Assembly: GCA_903836325.1 (NCBI GenBank) | Contig: CAILQE010000067.1 | Span: forward strand, 1-5,587 | Direction: 5' to 3' | Source of the DNA: an uncultured Candidatus Saccharibacteria bacterium | Lineage (GTDB): Bacteria; Patescibacteriota; Saccharimonadia; Saccharimonadales; UBA4665 | Length of the DNA: 5,587 nucleotides | Shown: in pieces, positions 1-5,587 of the stretch | How positions within the stretch are numbered: the stretch's first letter is position 1 | Layout of the letters: each line of letters opens with the position of its first letter | The notes under the pieces: generated by a model | The model's input: only the letters and a program-made list of their open reading frames with translations | Told to the model about the DNA's origin: nothing | Database searches by the model: none | Made by a program: the position numbers and the translations under genes

Positions 1-1
1 A

Positions 2-679
2 TCTAAATACGTAATTACGCCCAGTGAATATGTTAAGAAAGATCTAATAAATTATACTGGTATTTCTGGAACTAAAATTAAAGTAACTCATGAAGCAGCA
101 GACTTTATTGAATCAGATGCTAAACAATTTTCTAAATTAGTTAACAAAGATTTTATTATGTATATAGGTCGCCCAACCCCCCATAAGAATCTAAAAAGAC
201 TAATTGAAGCACACCAACTATTGCTTAAAGACAACCCCGAACTCTATCTTTCATTATCTGGAAAAATAGACAATAACTATCTTAGAATTAAGAAATGGGT
301 GAATAAGAAGAAATTTAACAAAATTATTTTTACAGATTTCCTAGAAGATACTGAGCTTAAATGGATGTATCAGAATACGAGAGCCTATGTATTCCCATCA
401 CTTAGTGAGGGTTTTGGTCTTCCGGGGCTTGAGGCTATGGTGCACGGGGCTCCTGTGGTTAGCTCTAATGCTACTTGCCTACCAGAAATTTATGGTGATG
501 CTGCTAGCTACTTTAATCCGTTAGATGTTTCCGACATGTACGAAAAAATTAATAAAGTTATAAACGATCAAGAATTAAGAGAAAAATTAATAAAAAAAGG
601 CTATATTCAATCTAAAAAATATTCATGGGAGAAGATGGCCAGAGAAACTTTAGATATTTATAAAATGGCGCTTAAATAA
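2..679 (+). CDS. GT4-family glycosyltransferase (GT-B fold), C-terminal part, 5' end cut by window
   Basis: The reading frame is open from the left edge to TAA at 677-679, giving 225 visible residues with the N-terminal acceptor domain missing. The enzyme should transfer a sugar from a nucleotide-sugar donor to a glycan or lipid acceptor at the cytoplasmic face. The visible part is the donor-binding Rossmann domain. The end of the acceptor domain reads TPSEYVKKDL near residues 7-16, followed by a family-typical YIGRPTPHKNL turn at residues 54-64. The EGFGLPGLE motif (E-x7-E) lies at residues 136-144 (nt 407-433), followed by GAPVVSSNATCLPE, which fits the retaining GT4 family. The ATG at 158 is not the start: it falls inside the conserved donor-domain entry, and matching family sequence continues upstream of it. 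The gene converges on the minus-strand mannosyltransferase with 5 bp between stop codons. Donor and acceptor cannot be named from sequence; a mannosyl- or rhamnosyltransferase role is possible. Confidence 0.93.
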   Translation, partial: SKYVITPSEYVKKDLINYTGISGTKIKVTHEAADFIESDAKQFSKLVNKDFIMYIGRPTPHKNLKRLIEAHQLLLKDNPELYLSLSGKIDNNYLRIKKWVNKKKFNKIIFTDFLEDTELKWMYQNTRAYVFPSLSEGFGLPGLEAMVHGAPVVSSNATCLPEIYGDAASYFNPLDVSDMYEKINKVINDQELREKLIKKGYIQSKKYSWEKMARETLDIYKMALK

Positions 680-680
680 A

Positions 681-692
681 TTGCTTAAGCAA
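681..692. repeat. 12-bp perfect palindrome at the convergent stop codons
   Basis: TTGCTTAAGCAA is its own reverse complement. It spans the end of the 5-bp gap and the stop codon of the minus-strand gene. A second copy of the arm, GCTTAA at 670-675, can also pair with TTAAGC at 685-690 across a 9-nt loop. It could help separate the two convergent transcripts, but the stems are short, AT-rich and lack a clear T-run, so a terminator call is not justified. Confidence 0.3.
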
Positions 693-1803
693 CCAAATAC
701 CCGTTGGCGAAAAGCAATATAGACATTGAGAATAAGTAGCCGGATCCGAATAAATAGAAATATCTATATCCTTTAGATAAGGAGACGAATATCAGAGCTA
801 ATCCTATAAATATAGGGAGATCGGTTATTACATATCTATTCAGTGCGTCAAGTCTTCCATTGGAAAGCGGTATCAGTAGATATACAAGTGAATACCAGAA
901 ATAAGCTTTGTTTAGATATTTATAAACTCCATATAATGCAATTGATATAACTGGAAAATACCATAGATATTCAGGCCTGAATGAGTGTGTAAAATTCAAC
1001 AATATACTACCATAATCTCTTCCCCAATATTTTTCCGCTTTAAGAAACTCTAATGGATTACCATATCTATTATTTAAGAAAATCATGTAGGCTATGAAGC
1101 CCAAGCCAGAGAAAACAAGAGGAATTATCTTAATTAGTTTGTCTTTCTTTTTGATTATCAAATCAATGAGTATAAATAAAGCAAAAACCACTCCCAGATA
1201 TTTAGTCAAGCTAGCAAGAAAAGCAAATACTGAAGAATATATATATTTGTTCTTATTGTAGAAGTAAAATGCTGATGCGGTTAATAATAGAAACAGGCTC
1301 TCAGTATATGGAATGGCAAAATAAAAAGAAGTAGGAAATATTGAAATAAGTCCTAACACCAGCCAAGGAGAAATATTTAATTTATTTTTATCAATCTCAA
1401 ATTTGATAAATTTATAAAAAATTAATACAGCTAATATAAGAAATATCCAATCTATTGCTAATGCAGCTAATTGAATATTATTAATAAAATAAGTAGCAAG
1501 TCTTATGGACAGCGGAAATAGTGGCAAGAAAGCGGCATTATAATCAAATTTATAACCGTGTTCAGCTATAGCGACGTAATGGCCGCTGTCATATTGAACC
1601 ATTGCAGGTATTACTGCCTGTCCTCTGCCAAGCCCAGTAAGTTTACCTGATCTATCCGGACTAAAATTATATATTAATATATTCGAATAAGTAAAAAGGA
1701 TAATAATAGAAAAAATAAAAAATATTGAGCCCAATAATAAAATTAAATAAGGTCGATTCTTAAGTGCTTTTACCGTATTATCTATATTTTTTTTAATATT
1801 CAT
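685..1803 (-). CDS. PIG-V-like membrane mannosyltransferase (GT-C fold)
   Basis: This is a 372-residue, strongly hydrophobic protein with a short lysine-rich cytoplasmic N-terminus, a first membrane helix at about 18-40 and roughly eight to ten helices in all. The first external loop carries YDSGHYVAIAEHGY (residues 71-84) with an acidic residue, D72, where GT-C enzymes keep their catalytic Asp. FLPLFPL follows at 92-98. Other PIG-V-family hallmarks are FPTSFYFAIPYTESLF (156-171), RYGNPLEFLKAEKYWGR (246-262) and an NRY near 322-324. Family knowledge suggests transfer of mannose or a similar hexose from a polyprenyl-phosphate sugar to a lipid or glycan acceptor on the outer face of the membrane. 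The ATG at 1803 is preceded by an extended -10 promoter only 9 nt away. The gene is monocistronic here, divergent from the GtrB-like gene and convergent with the GT4 gene. The family call is firm; the sugar and acceptor are not known. Confidence 0.87.
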   Translation of the reverse strand: MNIKKNIDNTVKALKNRPYLILLLGSIFFIFSIIILFTYSNILIYNFSPDRSGKLTGLGRGQAVIPAMVQYDSGHYVAIAEHGYKFDYNAAFLPLFPLSIRLATYFINNIQLAALAIDWIFLILAVLIFYKFIKFEIDKNKLNISPWLVLGLISIFPTSFYFAIPYTESLFLLLTASAFYFYNKNKYIYSSVFAFLASLTKYLGVVFALFILIDLIIKKKDKLIKIIPLVFSGLGFIAYMIFLNNRYGNPLEFLKAEKYWGRDYGSILLNFTHSFRPEYLWYFPVISIALYGVYKYLNKAYFWYSLVYLLIPLSNGRLDALNRYVITDLPIFIGLALIFVSLSKGYRYFYLFGSGYLFSMSILLFANGYLVA

Positions 1804-1812
1804 TTCTTTTCT

Positions 1813-1821
1813 ACTATATCA
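1813..1821 (-). promoter_or_regulatory. Extended -10 promoter of the PIG-V-like gene
   Basis: Read on the minus strand, the sequence is TGATATAGT: an extended -10 (TG-N) plus TATAGT at 1818-1813. Nine nucleotides (AGAAAAGAA) separate it from the ATG at 1803. No good -35 hexamer is found at 16-18 nt spacing, as is usual for extended -10 promoters. Transcription would start about 6-7 nt after the hexamer, leaving a leader of only a few bases or none. The A/G-rich spacer could pass as a weak ribosome site, but it would lie mostly upstream of the expected transcript start. Confidence 0.5.
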
Positions 1822-1857
1822 AAAATGTTCTATTAATTCTCTAGGCAGTAGTTTCTT

Positions 1858-1866
1858 TGATATAAT
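1858..1866 (+). promoter_or_regulatory. Extended -10 promoter of the GtrB-GtrA-GT-C/PIG-L operon
   Basis: The sequence TGATATAAT contains a consensus TATAAT (1861-1866) preceded by TG-N. Nine nucleotides (TTTTATATA-like, 1867-1874 plus the first base of the ATG region) bring it to the start codon at 1875. No convincing -35 box is present at the usual spacing, and no Shine-Dalgarno sequence lies before the ATG. With a start site 6-9 nt after the hexamer the mRNA would be leaderless or nearly so. This is the only promoter candidate found for the three-gene plus-strand operon. Confidence 0.55.
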
Positions 1867-1874
1867 TTTTATAT

Positions 1875-2825
1875 ATGAAACTATCCGTCGTATCTCCAGT
1901 TTTTAATGAGTCCGATTCAATCAATAAATTTAATGAGGAGTTAGTTTCAGAGCTAAATAAAAATAATTACAATTATGAATTAACCTATGTAAATGATGGG
2001 TCGACTGACGACACATTAACTAAACTTAAATCTATAGCCAACAACAATAAACGTATAAAAATATTAAATTTATCAAGAAATTTTGGTAAAGAATACGCAC
2101 TTACTGCGGGACTAATTAATTCTGAAGGAGACTGTGCGCTATCTATCGACTCAGATGGTCAACATCCTACAGCTTTAATTGATGATTTTGTATCTTCTTG
2201 GGAGAACGGATCAAAAGTGGTAATAGGGGTAAGAAAAAAATATAAATCTGAAAGTTTTGTAAAAAGAATTACTTCCTTAGTCTTCTATGCTTTCTTTAAC
2301 TCACTATCTAAACAGAAATTAATTGAGGGCAGCACCGACTTTAGATTAATAGACAAAAGCGTACTTGATGAATTTAAGAAATTACCAGAAAACGAAAGAA
2401 TTACTAGAGGTCTTATAGACTGGATTGGATTTAAAACTACTTATATAAAATTTAACGTATCAAATAGAATAGGCGGAAAACCTTCTTACACCTACTCTAA
2501 GCTACTTAAATTAGCACTTAATAGTCTAACAAGCTTAACTCCTGCACCATTATTCTTCTTCGGAATTATTGGTTTAGTTATTACCTGTATCTCTTTTGTG
2601 ATTGGACTAGCGATTTTATTTGAACAAGTCCTGCTCGGAGATCCGATGAGCTGGAACTTCACCGGAACGGCTATGCTAAGTATTTTTATACTATTTTTAG
2701 TAGGAATAATCCTTGTCTCTCAAGGAATTCTATCAATGTATGTAGCTCAAATTCATACTGAGAGCAAAAGAAGACCTTTATATATCATAGATAAGGAAAA
2801 TTCAATTGGATTTAAAGAAAAATAG
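1875..2825 (+). CDS. GtrB/DPM1-like GT2 polyprenyl-phosphate glycosyltransferase
   Basis: This 316-residue protein has a GT2 (GT-A fold) catalytic domain at about 1-215 and two C-terminal membrane helices (about 224-249 and 265-290), the usual length and layout of GtrB, bactoprenyl-phosphate glucosyltransferase. Visible motifs are SPVFNES (7-13), VNDGSTDDT (39-47) for nucleotide binding, DSDGQHP (92-98) as the metal-binding DxD, STDFRLID (153-160), and ITRGL with the W-x-GF segment (176-186). It should transfer a sugar from a UDP or GDP donor to polyprenyl phosphate on the cytoplasmic face, making the lipid-linked donor for an external GT-C enzyme. The ATG at 1875 starts the family motif at once and no upstream extension is needed. 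It is first in an operon and overlaps the GtrA-like gene by 20 bp. The donor sugar (glucose, mannose or GlcNAc) cannot be read; the linked deacetylase makes an N-acetylated sugar worth considering. Confidence 0.92.
   Translation: MKLSVVSPVFNESDSINKFNEELVSELNKNNYNYELTYVNDGSTDDTLTKLKSIANNNKRIKILNLSRNFGKEYALTAGLINSEGDCALSIDSDGQHPTALIDDFVSSWENGSKVVIGVRKKYKSESFVKRITSLVFYAFFNSLSKQKLIEGSTDFRLIDKSVLDEFKKLPENERITRGLIDWIGFKTTYIKFNVSNRIGGKPSYTYSKLLKLALNSLTSLTPAPLFFFGIIGLVITCISFVIGLAILFEQVLLGDPMSWNFTGTAMLSIFILFLVGIILVSQGILSMYVAQIHTESKRRPLYIIDKENSIGFKEK
2793..2797 (+). promoter_or_regulatory. Shine-Dalgarno site fixing a TTG start for the GtrA-like gene
   Basis: AAGGA lies inside the 3' end of the GtrB-like gene, 8 nt before the TTG at 2806. 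This spacing is ideal and supports TTG as the true start. It also shows that this genome uses Shine-Dalgarno initiation for internal operon genes, while the first gene lacks such a site. Confidence 0.6.
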
Positions 2826-3195
2826 ACTAGCTAGATACATTTTTGTTGGTGGATTAGCCTACCTAATTGAGATGTTCGCCATATACCTTCTAAAGGCCTG
2901 TGGACTAAGCTCAGTTCAATCAGTAGCTGTAAGCTACTGGGTAGGTCTAATTACAGCTTTTGTACTTCAAAAGTATATTGCTTTTGAAAATTACGAAAAA
3001 GACATAAAAAGCATAGCAAAACAGCTGACCTACTACTTACTATTAGTCTTTTTTAATTATATTTTTAGTTTGAGTATTGTTTATTTACTAGATAAGTCTT
3101 TCGATGTATATTTATTAAGAACTTCAGTAATAATTATCTGTACTTTTTGGAATTACCTTATATATAAAAAAATATTCAATAATAAAAATGACTAA
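2806..3195 (+). CDS. GtrA-family small membrane protein (putative lipid-linked sugar flippase)
   Basis: This 129-residue protein has four predicted membrane helices (about 10-30, 36-55, 74-94 and 104-120), the standard size and topology of GtrA-family proteins. The N-terminal RYIFVGGLAYLIEM segment, FVLQKYIAF at the end of helix 2 and the FWNYLIYKKIF C-terminus are family marks. GtrA proteins are commonly proposed to move polyprenyl-phosphate sugars from the inner to the outer face of the membrane; direct proof is limited. The start is TTG with AAGGA 8 nt upstream. The gene overlaps the GtrB-like gene by 20 bp and the next gene by 8 bp (ATGACTAA), so all three are probably translated as a coupled unit. 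Confidence in the family is high; the flippase role rests on family knowledge. Confidence 0.9.
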   Translation: MDLKKNRLARYIFVGGLAYLIEMFAIYLLKACGLSSVQSVAVSYWVGLITAFVLQKYIAFENYEKDIKSIAKQLTYYLLLVFFNYIFSLSIVYLLDKSFDVYLLRTSVIIICTFWNYLIYKKIFNNKND

Positions 3196-5587
3196 AAATA
3201 TAAAAATACAAATAGGTGAAAAACACATAGTTATTAAGAACTTCGTTTTGAAGAGGATTTTTTTGGCATTTTCTTTCTTAGTGCTTATATCTACTACAAC
3301 TTATTGGACTTTATTATCCACAAAAGTAGAATCATTCAATTCAGATCAACTTTCAGCTCCCTACGCATTTTCTTCTTTCAATCATATTATGACGTCCTCG
3401 TTAACTGGCGCCCACACATATCTTCTTAAATGGCCTTTGTTTTGGTTTATTAAGTCTTTCTCCTATGCACATTGGGCATATTATTTAACTACCCTTTTCT
3501 GTGTATTAGTTACAGTTATATCTCTCGCTTATATTGTTATTAAGTTAGAAAAACGTCCAATGTATTCAGGATCAATATTGCTTGCCTTAAGCTCAGTTCT
3601 TCTATTAATTCCAGCTCAGTCTTATTCTGGATCATTACTGCCCCTAAATATGGCGATGCTGCCAACAAGAAATATTGAATACGTTCTATTTATTGCATCC
3701 ATATATCTTGTTTTGAAAGCCAAGAAAGTCTTTAGTCTATCATCTATTTCATCTTTGATTATATTGATCTTGCTTTTTACTAGTGACCGATTGTTCTTAG
3801 CGATTGGACTTGGCGGCTCAATATTAGCGATTATGATACTTATAAGCAAAAAGCACTGGAAAGTTCTTAGTGATTTAGATAGATGGTTTTGGTATAGTTT
3901 TTTTGCAACTATTACCTCTTTTGGATTTTTAGCTCTTATTTCATCCAACAATTTTATCCATAAGTTAACAAGCACTGGAGACAGCTATTACTCTTTAGCT
4001 ACTAATTTTAAATCTCTCTTTCTAGGCGTCGTTTATGCTATTACTGGAACTCTTTCTAATTTTGGAGCTAACACCGCCTACTTCAATATAGAAATTAAGA
4101 AAATACCTCATGATTTTATTAGTTCAATTATCTCCGTTTCATTGATTCCCTCAATTGTAAATCTAATTATATTCGTTGTTGTTTTGGTTTCTATTTATAA
4201 ACTTACGATTAAAAAAGCTTACTTTGATAGCGAATCAATAGATAACAGAGTGCTGCTTATTTTACTTTTTTCTAGTTTAGCCACTATCCTAGTATTTATA
4301 TTTACGAACCATTATTATCAAGTAGATGCTAGGTATCTGAGCCTTATATTATTCACAGGATTTATCGCGCTAGCTCATTATTCAAGACTTATTACTATTA
4401 GGCTTAAGCTATTGGGCTATATTGCAACAAGTTTAGTAGTTTCAGTACTCATAGGCGTATTCGCCTTCAGTAATACTTACACTAAACAAATTAATGCATT
4501 TAGTGAAGTTGACACTAGGGATAAAACGATAGCTAGCGCCCTAGACAGTCAAAAGATTAAATTTCTGGTTGGTAATTATTGGCGAATTTACCATGTTCAA
4601 TATCTTCTACAATCAAATATACAACCTTATCCTTTAGATTTATGTAACGAAACACTCTTGAGCAACCCCCTAAAGACCGACATCAAAACTAAGCCTTTTA
4701 CTTATATGCTTAGTTTAGATAATAATCTTACTGGAGCAAAGGGATGTCAGCCAAATAAGATTGTTGATGCTATAGGTAATCCGAATAGAGCACTAGTAAT
4801 CAGTGGTTCTATAGCTAAACCAAATGAACTACTGCTAACCTATCAACACGGAATAAATTTAAAGAAGACAAACCTTACCCCTGATTCAACTAGCACTATC
4901 CTTCCTCAAGATATTTCATCAATAAGTTTTGAATGCTCAGGACCTAATGTCCTTAATGTGGTGGCTCATGAAGATGATGATCTTCTCTTTATAAATCCGA
5001 ATATCCTTAGTGACTTTAGTAGAAATAGATGTGTAAAGACTATTTACGTTACAGCTGGCGATGCGGGAGCCGGATCAGCTTATTGGACTGGTCGGCAAAA
5101 TGGAGCCGAGAATGCATATTCTTTCATGATTGGATACAAAGGTTCTTGGATAAATCGAACCGTTAAATTAGCCGATAATGAGTATGTAACTATTGCCACC
5201 CCAAGGCTTAACAATAAAGCTACTTTAATTTTCTTAAACCTACCTGATGGAGGAATAAAAGGTAATGGTTTTAAGTATTCCAATTTTCAAACTATTTCAA
5301 AATTATATAGAGGGAACATTAGCTCCATAAACTCAGTAGATAAACAATCTAATTACACATTGAAACAATTAGAAAAAGCTCTAGAGACACTAATGACCAG
5401 TGTTAATCCTATAACTATTAGGACTCAATCGAGTTTTAATTCATCCAAATTTCCAGATCATAGCGATCACCTAACTGTTAGTGGTTTAGTTTCCGCTGCC
5501 TATTCTAGTTATGAGAAAAACAACTTCCAGTCAGAGGTTAAAATACCTATCTATTATTATGCAGGATATCCTATTAGCGGTATGTCA
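3188..5587 (+). CDS. Fusion of a GT-C-like polytopic membrane glycosyltransferase and a PIG-L/LmbE deacetylase, 3' end cut by window
   Basis: The frame starts at ATG 3188, within the GtrA stop region, and stays open for 800 codons to the window edge. Residues 1-428 hold a lysine-rich N-terminus and about 11 membrane helices. An acidic residue, D53, sits in the first external loop (SFNSDQ), where GT-C enzymes place their catalytic Asp. TRNIEY (160-165) and NHYYQVDARY (374-383) are also seen. Lysine-rich loops at 119-123, 178-180, 220-225 and 342-343 set the inside faces and put the C-terminus outside. Residues 430-585 form an external linker containing GNYWRIYHVQYL (462-473). A PIG-L domain begins near 588: AHEDDD (593-598; H594 and D597 zinc, D596 base), TAGDAGAGSAYW (622-633), NLPDGG near 690, and HSDH (758-761; H761 third zinc ligand). 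As third gene after GtrB and GtrA it occupies the GtrC position. It probably transfers a lipid-linked sugar and deacetylates an N-acetyl sugar. No Shine-Dalgarno is seen; translation is probably coupled to the GtrA-like gene. Confidence 0.88.
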   Translation, partial: MTKNIKIQIGEKHIVIKNFVLKRIFLAFSFLVLISTTTYWTLLSTKVESFNSDQLSAPYAFSSFNHIMTSSLTGAHTYLLKWPLFWFIKSFSYAHWAYYLTTLFCVLVTVISLAYIVIKLEKRPMYSGSILLALSSVLLLIPAQSYSGSLLPLNMAMLPTRNIEYVLFIASIYLVLKAKKVFSLSSISSLIILILLFTSDRLFLAIGLGGSILAIMILISKKHWKVLSDLDRWFWYSFFATITSFGFLALISSNNFIHKLTSTGDSYYSLATNFKSLFLGVVYAITGTLSNFGANTAYFNIEIKKIPHDFISSIISVSLIPSIVNLIIFVVVLVSIYKLTIKKAYFDSESIDNRVLLILLFSSLATILVFIFTNHYYQVDARYLSLILFTGFIALAHYSRLITIRLKLLGYIATSLVVSVLIGVFAFSNTYTKQINAFSEVDTRDKTIASALDSQKIKFLVGNYWRIYHVQYLLQSNIQPYPLDLCNETLLSNPLKTDIKTKPFTYMLSLDNNLTGAKGCQPNKIVDAIGNPNRALVISGSIAKPNELLLTYQHGINLKKTNLTPDSTSTILPQDISSISFECSGPNVLNVVAHEDDDLLFINPNILSDFSRNRCVKTIYVTAGDAGAGSAYWTGRQNGAENAYSFMIGYKGSWINRTVKLADNEYVTIATPRLNNKATLIFLNLPDGGIKGNGFKYSNFQTISKLYRGNISSINSVDKQSNYTLKQLEKALETLMTSVNPITIRTQSSFNSSKFPDHSDHLTVSGLVSAAYSSYEKNNFQSEVKIPIYYYAGYPISGMS

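Noticed and set aside
400..480. Local GC-rich patch in the GT4 gene as a sign of recombination
   Set aside because: It coincides with the Gly/Pro/Ala/Glu-rich EGFGLPGLEAM segment, whose codons are GC-rich by necessity.
158..679. ATG at 158 as the start of a short 173-residue glycosyltransferase
   Set aside because: The same frame is open to the left edge and encodes recognisable GT4 sequence upstream (TPSEYVKKDL); the ATG is an internal Met in the conserved donor-domain entry.
3622..3975. Minus-strand open frame of 117 codons
   Set aside because: It lies wholly inside the membrane domain of the plus-strand fusion gene, has no recognisable motif or ribosome site, and its composition is that of an antisense shadow.
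5080..5283. Minus-strand open frame of 67 codons
   Set aside because: It is antisense to the conserved PIG-L domain, whose motifs lie on the plus strand on both sides; a shadow frame.
1..5587. Alternative genetic code (UGA as sense codon)
   Set aside because: All visible stops are TAA or TAG and no in-frame TGA occurs in the genes read, so there is no evidence for recoding; absence of TGA stops in four genes is too little to argue either way.
1..5587. Defence system, CRISPR array, insertion sequence or tRNA/rRNA gene
   Set aside because: Nearly all sequence is explained by glycan-related coding regions; no regularly spaced repeats, terminal inverted repeats, transposase motifs or RNA-gene signatures were seen.

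Overview
AT-rich, gene-dense bacterial DNA carrying a surface-polysaccharide or glycolipid glycosylation locus. The overall look (low GC, short or overlapping gene junctions, no readable outer-membrane components, a PIG-L type close to the actinobacterial 'AHEDDD' subfamily) would suit a small-genome Patescibacteria/Saccharibacteria-like bacterium. That is an inference from style only, since no phylogenetic marker is present.

Layout: (1) positions 2-679, plus strand: the C-terminal half of a GT4-family (GT-B fold) glycosyltransferase, cut by the left edge. (2) 685-1803, minus strand: a complete PIG-V-like membrane mannosyltransferase (GT-C), convergent with the first gene across a 5-bp gap that holds part of a 12-bp palindrome. 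(3) 1804-1874: a short divergent intergenic region. Each strand has an extended -10 promoter ending exactly 9 nt before the ATG, so both mRNAs may be leaderless. (4) 1875 to the right edge, plus strand: a tightly overlapping three-gene operon. It encodes a GtrB/DPM1-like GT2 polyprenyl-phosphate glycosyltransferase, a GtrA-like small membrane protein, and a large open reading frame (3188 to the window end, 800 codons without a stop). The last joins a polytopic GT-C-like membrane domain to a PIG-L/LmbE N-acetylglucosaminyl deacetylase domain.

Proposed logic: GtrB charges polyprenyl phosphate with a sugar on the inner face. The GtrA-like protein is the candidate for moving it across the membrane. 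The third protein takes the place of the serotype-specific GtrC: its membrane part would transfer the sugar outside the cell, and its tethered deacetylase would remove an acetyl group from that sugar or from the acceptor. The fused transferase-deacetylase is the most unusual element here. The GT4 enzyme and the PIG-V-like mannosyltransferase probably contribute to the same or a related glycan. No RNA genes, mobile elements, CRISPR arrays or long non-coding stretches were seen.
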